From the NCBI GenBank assembly GCA_039028795.1, contig JBCCHJ010000005.1:83124-147123 (forward strand): a DNA stretch of 64,000 nt, written 5' to 3'. The stretch comes from Thermohalobaculum sp039028795. GTDB taxonomy: Bacteria > Pseudomonadota > Alphaproteobacteria > Rhodobacterales > Rhodobacteraceae. A model generated the notes under the pieces. The model saw only the letters and a program-made list of their open reading frames with translations, made no database searches and was not told the origin of the DNA. Shown here one piece after another: positions 36,393 to 44,780 of the stretch (the first letter of the stretch is position 1; each line of letters begins with the position of its first letter). The position numbers were made by a program, and so were the translations under genes.

Positions 36393-37604
36393 CTAAGGCG
36401 AGTGTTTCCAAACAGCTTCCTGCAGCACCTCGCAAAATTCTCCAGGATGAAAGTTTGGATTGGCCGCGACATGACGGACCCATTCAATGCCATCCAACTT
36501 GGTCGTTGATGCGCTGCCAGGGGGCAGGGCGAAAATAATTTCGTCCGCGGTTCGGTTTGGATCGCGCCACAAGAGGACACCGTTGGACGAGGCGGGGTGG
36601 ACCTCAGCGTTATTGTCCTTAAGGACTACCCTGACCTTTTCGATACCAACCATCGCCACGTCGATGAGATCTCCGATGCCGCGACGACCAAAAGTCATAA
36701 GGGTCGCAAGTAACGGAACGGCGACCGCGCCGTGGGATCCCAACACCCCAATATTCGGGGCGCTCAGATAGCTGCCGCCGAAGGTTAGTGCGTCGTGTGC
36801 CTTCGCGCTGTCCTGGAAAAAGATCAGCGCCGATTCCTTCGGCTGGAAAAACCATTTGTGGGCCGATACTGCGACTGAGTCTGCGCAATCGATACTATCA
36901 AGGCGCGCGGTATATTCTGCAGACAGTCGCATCGGGCCGCACCAGGCAGCATCCACATGGGTCCAGGCAGCCTGGCCCGCCAATTCCAAAGGGTCGATAG
37001 CACCGGTGTTCGTGGTCCCAGCGGTCAGAACCAGAATTGAATCGCTTATCTCGCCCAACGCGGTCGCATCTATCTGGCCGAGTGCATCTACCGGAACGAT
37101 CTGATGATCCAAACCCAGCAGATTGGCGGCCTTTGTAATCGATAGATGCGCGGCTGAAGACGAGACAACGCTCCGGGCCCCTGTGATCTCTCGCGCTGCC
37201 CAGAGGCCGGTAATGTTCGAGACCGAAGATCCTGGCGTCATATGCCCGCCATCCATTCCGAACTCTGGTGCCAACCATCGGACTATGCGGGCCTCCACGT
37301 CGCGGGCAACCGGTGCTACGTCAGGATGAAGCAGGTTTTGGTTCAGCGACGCATTCCAAAGCGCCATGGCCCAGGTTATCCAAGGGGTTGGTGGATCCAT
37401 GTGGGCAAATGCGGTTCGTGCGCCCAGTTGCCGTGCACCTCCGAGAACGATTGGCGCAAGCATTTCAAGAACGGCGTCTTCGCCGGCGCCGTGCTCCGGC
37501 AACTCTTTCGGCAGCCGGTCCAAGGACGCACTTCCGTGGTCCTGCATCAGTGAAAGTGCTCTCCTAAGCCCATCAACATTGTGCAGAAATGAAGGGTTCG
37601 ACAT
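36393..37604 (-). CDS. Pyridoxal-phosphate-dependent group II decarboxylase family protein
   Basis: A 403-residue PLP enzyme related to glutamate, aromatic-amino-acid and aspartate decarboxylases. Motifs in order are MTPGSSVSNITGLWAAREI (phosphate-binding region), VLTAGTTNTGAIDPLE, THVDAAWCGPMRL with the PLP-contact Asp, and VAVSAHKWFFQPKES with the Schiff-base Lys. It is shorter than typical group II enzymes (about 470-500 residues), with a reduced C-terminal domain. ATG at 37604 starts MSNPSFLHNVDGL. It is convergent with the MFS gene (12 bp apart). The substrate is unknown. Confidence 0.85.
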   Translation of the reverse strand: MSNPSFLHNVDGLRRALSLMQDHGSASLDRLPKELPEHGAGEDAVLEMLAPIVLGGARQLGARTAFAHMDPPTPWITWAMALWNASLNQNLLHPDVAPVARDVEARIVRWLAPEFGMDGGHMTPGSSVSNITGLWAAREITGARSVVSSSAAHLSITKAANLLGLDHQIVPVDALGQIDATALGEISDSILVLTAGTTNTGAIDPLELAGQAAWTHVDAAWCGPMRLSAEYTARLDSIDCADSVAVSAHKWFFQPKESALIFFQDSAKAHDALTFGGSYLSAPNIGVLGSHGAVAVPLLATLMTFGRRGIGDLIDVAMVGIEKVRVVLKDNNAEVHPASSNGVLLWRDPNRTADEIIFALPPGSASTTKLDGIEWVRHVAANPNFHPGEFCEVLQEAVWKHSP

Positions 37605-37735
37605 GCTTATTCGCCAGCGCAGCAAAGATTATCCAGATCGTGATCATTCCAGGCATCGACCCAGTCTTGGTCGAAGATCTTTGGGTCGGGGATCATCTAT
37701 GCATCCTGTCCATTTTTTATAACAGATGCAGGTGT

Positions 37736-37751
37736 TTGCAATGTATTGCAA
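37736..37751. promoter_or_regulatory. Palindrome in the decarboxylase/HAD intergenic region
   Basis: TTGCAAT and ATTGCAA form a perfect 7-bp inverted repeat with a 2-nt spacer. It lies between two divergent genes, 132 bp from the decarboxylase start and 98 bp before the HAD gene. The size suits a GntR- or TetR-like dimer; no regulator gene lies next to it. Confidence 0.4.
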
Positions 37752-37848
37752 GACAAGTGGTTTTGTTTCACGGTTCAAGTTATCAGGTGTTTCGAGTGGA
37801 ATGAGCACTCCTTTTCAAAGGTTTGGGGACGAGGGAAAGCAGTAGCGA

Positions 37849-38463
37849 ATGACTGGTTTCGATTGCGTGGTGTGGGACTTCGACGGTGTTCTGAACGCCA
37901 ACATCCGTGATGGAGAACTCGTTTGGGCCAGCACAGTTGTTGATGACATCGGACATGGTGTTGAAGATTTCTTGGACGACCTGTTTGCCGATGCTTTCAG
38001 CCGAGTCGTAATCGGCGAGGAAGATCTACTGGACCATGTTCGACTCTGGGCAGATGCGGCTGGGTACGCGCCAGGCCCGGAGCATTTCCTGGACTATTGG
38101 TTCGAAAAAGATGCTCTGCCAGACCCGGTATTGATGCTTATGATGGAGATATTGGCCAAGCGTGGTATCGCAAGCGTCATTGCGACAAACAATGAAGTCA
38201 GAAGGGCAGACTATATCGAGAACCAGATGGGTTTCGGAAAGCGCATTGTCAAAATGTTCTGTTCAGGGCGCATGGGCGTTGCCAAACCGGCCCCGGAGTT
38301 TTTCATTCGCGTTCAACAGGCTCTGAATATCCCGCACAATCGTCTGATCTTGATTGATGACAGGAAGGACAATGTAGGGACTGCGCAGATGCTGGGATGG
38401 CAGGGATATCACTATAGCGAGGACGATCATTCTGGTTTGCGGACCAGGCTTGGGCTGGCCTGA
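37849..38463 (+). CDS. HAD-superfamily hydrolase
   Basis: A 204-residue phosphatase-like protein with all four HAD motifs: DFDGV (motif I, nucleophile Asp), ATNN (II), Lys in GVAKPAPEFF (III) and LIDDRKDN (IV). A helical cap lies between about residues 15 and 80. This is the pattern of the subfamily IA haloacid-dehalogenase/phosphoglycolate-phosphatase group; the natural substrate is unknown. No ribosome site stronger than GAGGGAAAGC was seen. It is convergent with the acyl-CoA dehydrogenase at 38487. Confidence 0.9.
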   Translation: MTGFDCVVWDFDGVLNANIRDGELVWASTVVDDIGHGVEDFLDDLFADAFSRVVIGEEDLLDHVRLWADAAGYAPGPEHFLDYWFEKDALPDPVLMLMMEILAKRGIASVIATNNEVRRADYIENQMGFGKRIVKMFCSGRMGVAKPAPEFFIRVQQALNIPHNRLILIDDRKDNVGTAQMLGWQGYHYSEDDHSGLRTRLGLA

Positions 38464-38486
38464 CAAAGCGTGAAATCGGACTGCGT

Positions 38487-39629
38487 TTATTCCTTGCGCT
38501 TTTGGTATCGAGCAGCCAGCCTTTCCAACAGCATCTCGGTCGAACCGTCGGTGAAGCTCGCCATCCGTGCGCCAATCTGGTGTCGGCCGAACGGGTGGTC
38601 CTCACGCAGGCCTTCTGCGCCCATGTTTTGGGCCAAAGTTGCAATATGGCGCTCTGCCATTCGGGTCGCGAAAACCTTGGCCTGAGCTGCAGCGATCATC
38701 GCGTTAGCATCAGTGTCGATTTCGGCGGCGGCAGAGGCAACCATTTGACGGGCGGCGGCGAGGTCCACTTCGGCCTCGGCTAGCCGCCATCTCCATCCCT
38801 GATGGTCGGCCAAGGCCTGCCCAAAGGTTCGCCGGGACCGGCCATATTCGGCCGCAGTGTCCAGGCAGGCTGCGACCATACCACAGCACATGGCCGCCAC
38901 ATAGACCCGCGCCCCGTTGATGCCTTGCAGAGCTGCCTTGAAGGCAGCACCAGGTGGATTAAGCATTTCATTTGCGTGTGCGCGATACTGTTCCAGACGA
39001 AAGCCGCCAGCGCCGATGGAATGCTGGGCTGTCATTGCAATCGGAGATGATCGATGAAATCCCTCGCAATCACCATCGACCAGGAATGATGCTATGCCCG
39101 CGCCGCCACTACCGGGATCAGTCTGAGCATAAACGGTAACAATATCGGCCTCTACAGCGTTGATGATCCATAGTTTTTCGCCATTCAATATCCAACCGTC
39201 ACCATCTCGTACGGCTGTGGTCGTGATGGCGGAGAAGTCGGATCCGGCCCCGGGTTCAGTCAAGGCCGTACATCCCAGACGCTTTCCGGTTATGACATCG
39301 CTGAGATAGTGGTCGCGAACCTCGGGGTCGAGGCCCATTGTCAGCCGATGAGCAATATTTTGGGTGTTCAACACTGCCATGGCAAAGCCGAAATCGGCGC
39401 CTCCTAAGGTTTCCGCGACCGCAGTTTTGCAGGCCAAAGAGAAGCCGAGCCCGCCAAGATCCGCAGGGACCTGTAAACGGGTAAGTCCGATCTTCGCCGC
39501 GTCAGAGATCGACTCGCGCGGGAACTTCTGCCCGCGATCCCACGCAGGTGCTTCTGCCGCAACCGTCTTTGCAAAATCCCGGGTCCGTTCCAAAAGCGCT
39601 GCTTCGTCCGAGGTCAAAGACAGGACCAT
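38487..39629 (-). CDS. Acyl-CoA dehydrogenase
   Basis: A 380-residue FAD enzyme that makes trans-2-enoyl-CoA from acyl-CoA. The flavin/substrate motif is CTALTEPGAGSDFSAITT near residue 120, followed by GEKLWIINAVEAD. At the C-terminal active-site box the family YEGTxE(I) reads TDGSTEML, so an Asp replaces the usual catalytic Glu position. ATG at 39629 overlaps the stop of the upstream CoA-transferase by 1 nt (TGATG), so the two are a coupled pair acting on one acyl-CoA substrate. The substrate is unknown. Confidence 0.9.
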   Translation of the reverse strand: MVLSLTSDEAALLERTRDFAKTVAAEAPAWDRGQKFPRESISDAAKIGLTRLQVPADLGGLGFSLACKTAVAETLGGADFGFAMAVLNTQNIAHRLTMGLDPEVRDHYLSDVITGKRLGCTALTEPGAGSDFSAITTTAVRDGDGWILNGEKLWIINAVEADIVTVYAQTDPGSGGAGIASFLVDGDCEGFHRSSPIAMTAQHSIGAGGFRLEQYRAHANEMLNPPGAAFKAALQGINGARVYVAAMCCGMVAACLDTAAEYGRSRRTFGQALADHQGWRWRLAEAEVDLAAARQMVASAAAEIDTDANAMIAAAQAKVFATRMAERHIATLAQNMGAEGLREDHPFGRHQIGARMASFTDGSTEMLLERLAARYQKRKE

Positions 39630-40777
39630 CAGTTTTGCGCCTCGGACAGCAAGGTCTCTATCCAAGCATTGTCAGCGCCAAGATCTGGGGCAGGGGCGTC
39701 GCGATCTGGCCGCTTAGTGTTGAAACGAACTGGCAGGCCAAAGAACTCCAGGTTGCCACCGCCGCGTTTGATATCGATTGCTGCGGTCTGCGGGTGTGCC
39801 GATATATCGGCGATGTTCTGCACCGGCGCATTGGGCACACCAGCGGCCTCTAATGCATCTGCCAGATTGGATTGAGTCCACTTTGCGGTTTCCCCCATCA
39901 AAAGCGCAATCAGCACTTCGCGGTGCGCCAATCGGTCGGGGTTTGTGACAAAGCGTGGATCTGAGGCCCAATCTTGCTGACCTAAGACGCTGCAGAATTT
40001 TGCAAAAAGTGTGTCATTGCCCGCGGCGATCATTAGTTCACCATCCGCGCATTGGAAGATCTGATACGGGCAGATCATTACCACCCCTGATCCGGCCTTG
40101 CCTGGTATCTTCCCGGTGGAGGAAAAAATTGGCAGGAAGTACATCATCCACCCTAAGGCGGTTTCGAATAGGGCCGTATCGACAACACCGCCTTTGCCAG
40201 TGGCGGCCCGGCGCACCAATGCTGTCAATACCCCAATCACGACCCAGAGTCCGGTCGTCATGTCGATGATCGACGGGTTGATGCGGACCGAGGGTTGTCC
40301 AGGCTCTCCCACCACGGCCATCAGACCGGCAAAGGCCTGCATCAATGGATCATAACCGGGCCTTAAGGCCAAAGGCCCAGTATCCCCGAAGGCGTGGATA
40401 TTGGCATAAATTAGGTGCGGATTGTCCGCACACAAAGCAACGGAATCAAAGCCCAGTTTTGCCGCAAGACCTGGGCGCTGGTTCTGGATCACAACGTCGG
40501 ACATGGCCGCCAGGCGTTTGATCACCGCCAACCCTTCAGGCGTTTTCATGTCCACTGTCACGGACCGTTTCAGCCGATTCATGGCATGGAAAGTTGCCGA
40601 TGTTGTAGTCGCGGGGCCTTTGACCGGCGCGCCCCAGCCGCGGGCATCGTCCCCCACACCAGGGCGTTCAACTTTTATGACTTCCGCACCAAGTTCTGCC
40701 AAAATCAGTGCCCCATAGGGCGCGGCGATAGAATGGCCGATTTCAATGACGCGGATACCATCCAGGGGAAGTGTCAT
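39629..40777 (-). CDS. CaiB/BaiF-family CoA-transferase
   Basis: A 382-residue class III CoA-transferase, the second in the window. LDGIRVIEIGHSIAAPYGALILAELGAEVIKVE opens the protein, and the catalytic Asp is likely in PSIIDMTTGLWVVIG near residue 170. It is translationally coupled to the acyl-CoA dehydrogenase downstream, so it probably loads the acid that the dehydrogenase oxidises. It is not closely similar in the middle region to the copy at 33841, so a recent duplication is unlikely. The preceding 160 bp, shared with the divergent YceI gene, carry the promoters. Confidence 0.92.
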   Translation of the reverse strand: MTLPLDGIRVIEIGHSIAAPYGALILAELGAEVIKVERPGVGDDARGWGAPVKGPATTTSATFHAMNRLKRSVTVDMKTPEGLAVIKRLAAMSDVVIQNQRPGLAAKLGFDSVALCADNPHLIYANIHAFGDTGPLALRPGYDPLMQAFAGLMAVVGEPGQPSVRINPSIIDMTTGLWVVIGVLTALVRRAATGKGGVVDTALFETALGWMMYFLPIFSSTGKIPGKAGSGVVMICPYQIFQCADGELMIAAGNDTLFAKFCSVLGQQDWASDPRFVTNPDRLAHREVLIALLMGETAKWTQSNLADALEAAGVPNAPVQNIADISAHPQTAAIDIKRGGGNLEFFGLPVRFNTKRPDRDAPAPDLGADNAWIETLLSEAQN

Positions 40778-40939
40778 GGGCTGCTCCTCATCTGCCCTAC
40801 CTTCCGCCTGGCGTGGAATTGGTCAAGCAAGCAACTGATTTCTGAACAACACCTGCAACATCGCTAACAAAACTGTTTCTTCGCGAACGCACTAAAAACG
40901 TGCATTTTCGCGCCACCACATCAACCGAAGGAGAGCGGT

Positions 40940-41530
40940 ATGCTTCGTTCGACTATTCTCGCCGGCTTGGTGGCCACGGCCCCCGCTGTCGCCATGGCCG
41001 AAAGTAAAAATTATGCGCTGGACCCCGGCCACACGGAAGTCCGCTTCATCTGGAATCATGCGGGCGTTTCCGATCAGGGTGGGCGTTGGGACAAAGTCGA
41101 GGGCACTGTCGTCTTTGATCCCGATATTATTGCTGCAACGAAGATCAATGTGACCATCGACCCGAACAGCGTGAACACCGGCGTTGAAGGGTTGAACAAG
41201 CACATGAAAACGGCCGATCTGTTCGACACAGAAAAGTTCCCGGAAATTTCGTTCACTTCGACGGAAACCGTGCAATCGGGCCCCTCAGAAGCACAAGTTA
41301 TCGGGGATCTGAAGATCAAGGATGTGACCTTGCCCTTGGTCCTGGATGTCAAGCTGGTCCATATGGGCGAACACCCGCTGGGCCAATATATCGACTATTA
41401 CAAAGGTGATTGGGTCGGCGTGAAAGCAACCGGCCGTCTGCTGCGCTCGAAATACAATGTCGGCTATGCAGCGCCTTTGACCTCGGACCTGATCAAGCTC
41501 GAAATCTCGACTGAGATGAAGGCGCAATAG
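40940..41530 (+). CDS. YceI-family periplasmic polyisoprenoid-binding protein
   Basis: A 196-residue secreted protein with a signal peptide (TILAGLVATAPAVAMAES) and a YceI lipocalin-like domain: YALDPGHTEVRFIWNHAGVSDQ, then IDPNSVNTGVEGLNKHMKTADLFD and FPEISFTSTE, and a final PLTSDLIKLEISTE. YceI proteins bind isoprenoid lipids such as ubiquinone precursors in the periplasm. ATG at 40940 follows AAGGAGAG. A terminator follows the stop, so it is probably monocistronic. Confidence 0.92.
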   Translation: MLRSTILAGLVATAPAVAMAESKNYALDPGHTEVRFIWNHAGVSDQGGRWDKVEGTVVFDPDIIAATKINVTIDPNSVNTGVEGLNKHMKTADLFDTEKFPEISFTSTETVQSGPSEAQVIGDLKIKDVTLPLVLDVKLVHMGEHPLGQYIDYYKGDWVGVKATGRLLRSKYNVGYAAPLTSDLIKLEISTEMKAQ

Positions 41531-41544
41531 TCGCCTATCGACAA

Positions 41545-41577
41545 AGTGCGGGTCTAAAGACGGCCCGCACTCTTTTA
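41545..41577 (+). terminator. Intrinsic terminator after yceI
   Basis: An 8-bp stem (AGTGCGGG with CCCGCACT) around an 11-nt loop is followed by CTTTTA. It lies 15 bp after the stop. Confidence 0.8.
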
Positions 41578-41620
41578 GGAAGATACATCCGATAACTTCT
41601 TTGCTCGCAGCGGCGAGCGT

Positions 41621-42193
41621 TTAACCTTCTGGCCAGTACCGAAGGATTGGCCTTGTTGCTGCGTGACGAGCAACCTCGACAAATCCCAAATCCTGATAGG
41701 CCTCAAGTGTACCCAGGAACAGATCATACATAGTAAGTTTGCGATCAGCATCGATCGGATAGGCTTCTACCGCGATCGCGCCTTTGGCTAGCGCGAAGTC
41801 CAAAGCGCCTTTGATCAGTGGCCGCATCAATCCTTGTTTGCGAAACTCCCGCCGCACGACCAGGCAATTCAGTGACCAAACGGGCCGTTCATCTACTGCA
41901 CGTAGGGATTGTTTGTTTCGTACCAGACGGTCAAATGCCGTGCGCGGCGCGACTCCCGCCCAACCCGCAGGAACGTCATCCCGGTAGGCTAAAACACCGG
42001 GTGTATGCCCGCCCTCGATGCGGTCTTGCAGGACCGCACGGTTGCCTTCGCCCCATCCTGCTCTGAATTCTTTGTTCGAGGCATACCAATAGGCACACCA
42101 ACATTTACTGGGATCGCCGGGACCTTCGAAAACGGCTTCGACATCCGTCCAAAGGTCCGCTGTGGCTGGGCGGATTTCGACATCACCTCGCAT
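41621..42193 (-). CDS. GNAT-family N-acetyltransferase
   Basis: A 190-residue single-domain protein. The acetyl-CoA-binding region is LNCLVVRREFRKQGLMRPLIKGALDFA (about residues 105-133), where R-K-Q-G-L-M corresponds to the GNAT Q/RxxGxG/A loop. VEAYPID and EAYQDLGFVEVAR complete the domain. The target molecule is unknown. An Asp-Pro-rich N-terminal section (EGPGDPSKCWCAYWYAS) resembles a group of uncharacterised GNATs. It is alone on its strand, divergent from the enoyl-CoA hydratase. Confidence 0.85.
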   Translation of the reverse strand: MRGDVEIRPATADLWTDVEAVFEGPGDPSKCWCAYWYASNKEFRAGWGEGNRAVLQDRIEGGHTPGVLAYRDDVPAGWAGVAPRTAFDRLVRNKQSLRAVDERPVWSLNCLVVRREFRKQGLMRPLIKGALDFALAKGAIAVEAYPIDADRKLTMYDLFLGTLEAYQDLGFVEVARHAATRPILRYWPEG

Positions 42194-42287
42194 GGGCGTC
42201 AGACTATCACCTGAGTGATCGCACTACCATGGACGTTGACCCTGTCTACCGCCACCGTACTGTCAGTAGGAACTGTGGAGGAAAGGC

Positions 42288-43076
42288 ATGAAATTCGAAA
42301 CGCTGCAGATCGAAGATGGCGAATATGGTGTCATGGTCGTCACTCTGAATCGCCCTGATCGATTGAACGCGATGAACACGGTCATGATGACCGAGCTTCG
42401 GACGCTGTTTGAAGATCTTTATGTTCGTGCCGACCAGACGCGTTGCGTGGTTTTGACAGGTGCGGGAGACCGTGGCTTCTGCCCAGGCGCGGACCTGAAA
42501 GAACGCGATGGCATGACTGACCAGACCTGGCGCGAACAACATGCTATTGTCGAGCAGTACATTCGTCATATGCATCAATGTCCGGCGCCCGTGATTGCCG
42601 CTGTTAATGGTGTCGCAATGGGCGGCGGTGCCGAAATCGCCCTGGCCTGTGATTTCATCTATGCTGCCGATCATGCGCGTTTTGCCTTTCCCGAGGTCAC
42701 GCGTGGCATCATGCCGGGTGCCGCGGGGCCGCAGAATCTGCCGCGAGCGGTTGGCGTGCGCCGCGCCAAGGAAATCGTTCTGACCGGTGCACCGTTTTCT
42801 GCGCAAGAAGCTGCAGACTGGGGCATGGTGAACAAGGTGCTACCATTAGCCGAGCTGATGCAGGCAGCCTTGGAAACCGCTAGAACCATTGCTCAGAATG
42901 CCCCGATTGGTGTGCGGTCTGCCAAGAAGGCACTGGACAAAGCAGTCGAGCTGGACCGCGCGAGTGGGTATGATTTCGAAATCGCGGTCTACAACCATAC
43001 CGTGCCCTCCGAGGACCGCCTGGAAGGTGTGCGCGCCTTCAACGAAAAACGCGATCCAAAGTTCAACGGAAGGTAG
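42288..43076 (+). CDS. Enoyl-CoA hydratase/isomerase family protein
   Basis: A 262-residue crotonase-fold protein. The oxyanion loops are GDRGFCPGADLKE and AVNGVAMGGGAEIALACD; the catalytic-Glu position falls in FPEVTRGIMPGAAGPQNLPR. The C-terminal helices carry APIGVRSAKKALDKAVEL. It hydrates 2-enoyl-CoA or acts in a related crotonase reaction. The ATG at 42288 follows GGAGGAAAGG. The LprI-like gene follows 1 bp after the stop. Functional kinship with the acyl-CoA genes around 44.8-46.9 kb is possible but they are not contiguous. Confidence 0.9.
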   Translation: MKFETLQIEDGEYGVMVVTLNRPDRLNAMNTVMMTELRTLFEDLYVRADQTRCVVLTGAGDRGFCPGADLKERDGMTDQTWREQHAIVEQYIRHMHQCPAPVIAAVNGVAMGGGAEIALACDFIYAADHARFAFPEVTRGIMPGAAGPQNLPRAVGVRRAKEIVLTGAPFSAQEAADWGMVNKVLPLAELMQAALETARTIAQNAPIGVRSAKKALDKAVELDRASGYDFEIAVYNHTVPSEDRLEGVRAFNEKRDPKFNGR

Positions 43077-43077
43077 A

Positions 43078-43449
43078 ATGATGTATCGTCTCGCTTTGAC
43101 GTTCTTCGCAGTCTCACTGTTTCCGGCTTCGGCCAGCGCGCAGAGCTTGAATTGTGAGAATCCCAAAACTCAGATCGACATGAACGCCTGCGCGTTTAAG
43201 GATTATCAATCGGCCGATGCCGAATTGAACGCGATCTACAAACAAGCACGCAACCGGTTGTCCGAGGCGGGTCGGATCGCTCTTCGGGATGCTCAACGCG
43301 CTTGGATAAAGTTCCGCGATAACGATTGCGAAGCTGCAGGTTCGCAGTATCAGGGCGGCTCGATTCGGCCCTTGGTCGTGAACAACTGTCTGGAACGTCT
43401 GACTCGCGAAAGGACCGCAGGTTTGCGTTTCTTACTCGAAAACCGCTGA
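43078..43449 (+). CDS. Secreted LprI-like (DUF1311) protein
   Basis: A 123-residue exported protein: signal peptide RLALTFFAVSLFPASASAQ, then LNCENPKTQIDMNACAFKDYQSADAELNAIYKQ, typical of the lysozyme-inhibitor LprI domain, with four or more Cys that can form disulfides. ALRDAQRAWIKFRDNDCEA is the second conserved block. Proteins of this type bind lysozyme or have other envelope roles; the function here is not established. The ATG overlaps nothing, one base after the hydratase stop, so it is likely co-transcribed with it. ATG at 43081 is an alternative start. Confidence 0.85.
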   Translation: MMYRLALTFFAVSLFPASASAQSLNCENPKTQIDMNACAFKDYQSADAELNAIYKQARNRLSEAGRIALRDAQRAWIKFRDNDCEAAGSQYQGGSIRPLVVNNCLERLTRERTAGLRFLLENR

Positions 43450-43520
43450 AAGTGAGCCACGGACTCGCATTCACAGATTTATAAGACTCTACAGTTTATT
43501 CGGGCATCGGAGAGAGGCCT

Positions 43521-44213
43521 ATGTCCGCAGAATCTGACATCGCCGCCCTGCAGGAAATCGTGCGCGTGATCGCAATGGCGCGACCGCGTGCAAACGAGAC
43601 GATTCTTAAGATCGCCGAAGTCTTGATCAGTCCAGATGCTGACAAACGCAACGCCGCGATGGCCAAAGCGCGTGCATCCCAATCAGAGTTGCGTAGCTCC
43701 GCAGACTTACTTTCAGGAATTGCCGAAGCATCAGACTTTGACCGCGGCCTATTCAACCGGATCGCAGCGCATGAAAGGGTCAACTCTTCAACGATCGATG
43801 ATATTCGCAACTTGGCGGATAGTCTGTCCGAATTGCTGGATCTGATGGAAAGGGATTTAGTTGAGGCAAACGTCCATTTTTCGGGGGCCAGTGCAGATGT
43901 GCTGGACACCATCCGTAGCATCAATGTGATGCTGCAAGACCTCGCAGCCCTGGCCGATGAATGGCGCACCGAGGCCGATGGCGGTTTGGCAATGATTTCG
44001 TCCGTCGATGGTGCACTCGAAGATATGGCGAAACTCAGTGATTCAATCAGCATGCTTGCGATTAATGCCAGTATCGAGGCAAATAGGGCCGGTGAACAAG
44101 GCGGCGCATTCGGCGTCCTGGCCCAGGAAATGCATCGTCAAGCCACTCAATCGCGCCAAACCTTGGAAAAGGCGCGTAGTGCGATGGGTCGCGGAATCAC
44201 AGGCCGGATCTGA
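43521..44213 (+). CDS. Short cytoplasmic MCP-like protein ending near the signalling hairpin
   Basis: A 230-residue soluble, mainly helical protein with no membrane helices. The C-terminal part (about residues 165-215) matches the tip of the methyl-accepting chemotaxis signalling domain: LSDSISMLAINASIEANRAGEQGGAFGVLAQEM, normally followed by a descending helix of 100 or more residues. Here the chain ends about 35 residues after the tip. The N-terminal 150 residues are helical and Ser/Ala-rich with no recognised sensor. No frameshift continuation was found after the stop. Cys-free and His-free regions give no ligand clue. It may be a truncated receptor or a small helical-bundle protein that binds CheA/CheW-like partners. 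Confidence 0.7.
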   Translation: MSAESDIAALQEIVRVIAMARPRANETILKIAEVLISPDADKRNAAMAKARASQSELRSSADLLSGIAEASDFDRGLFNRIAAHERVNSSTIDDIRNLADSLSELLDLMERDLVEANVHFSGASADVLDTIRSINVMLQDLAALADEWRTEADGGLAMISSVDGALEDMAKLSDSISMLAINASIEANRAGEQGGAFGVLAQEMHRQATQSRQTLEKARSAMGRGITGRI

Positions 44214-44342
44214 TCTGCGAGCATTGCGACAAATCCCGGACCTGATCTTACGTCTGATCGTAATCTGTTCGAACAGTGATATAGACTGACCATACACAGC
44301 AAGCAGGGCCGTGATGATGGGAAGTTCCTTCGCCGGTGCAGC

Positions 44343-44780
44343 ATGAGCATCCGTCGCTTCAACCCGCCAAGCGTCTGGGGGGCAGGTGGTCGAGGAATAT
44401 CGATCGCGACGGTCCCACCGCCGGGACAGACGGTGTATCTGACCGGCCAAGTTGCTTGGGACGAGAACGAGAACATAGTCGGCGGCGATGATGTAGCTGA
44501 ACAAACCCGGCAGTGTTTCCGCAACATCCGTGCGATCCTAGCGCAGTTTGGCGGCACATTGCAGGACATTGTCGAGATCACCACTTGGTACACCGATTCC
44601 AGTCAGATCCCGATCATCCACAAAGTTCGAGGAGAGTTCTTCGAGCCGGATGCCGGGCCGGCCAGCACTGCCATTCAGGTGACCGCAATGGCCTATCCAG
44701 AATTCCTGGTCGAATTCACACCGGTCGCGGTGATCCCGTTTGACCGTTTCAAAACTCCTGACGAAGGAGAGGTGACATGA
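44343..44780 (+). CDS. RidA/YjgF/UK114-family protein
   Basis: A 145-residue trimeric-type RidA protein. YLTGQVAWDENENIVGGDDV opens the family core, and ATAIQVTAMAYPEFLVEFTPVAV closes it; the usual Arg of RidA (in the signature Arg-x-x-x-Q) is not clear here, as ASTAIQV replaces the R-containing strand, so enamine/imine deaminase activity is uncertain. It overlaps the start of the HMG-CoA-lyase-like gene by 4 nt (ATGA), placing it first in a three-gene coupled set. The ribosome site before 44343 is poor. Confidence 0.85.
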   Translation: MSIRRFNPPSVWGAGGRGISIATVPPPGQTVYLTGQVAWDENENIVGGDDVAEQTRQCFRNIRAILAQFGGTLQDIVEITTWYTDSSQIPIIHKVRGEFFEPDAGPASTAIQVTAMAYPEFLVEFTPVAVIPFDRFKTPDEGEVT

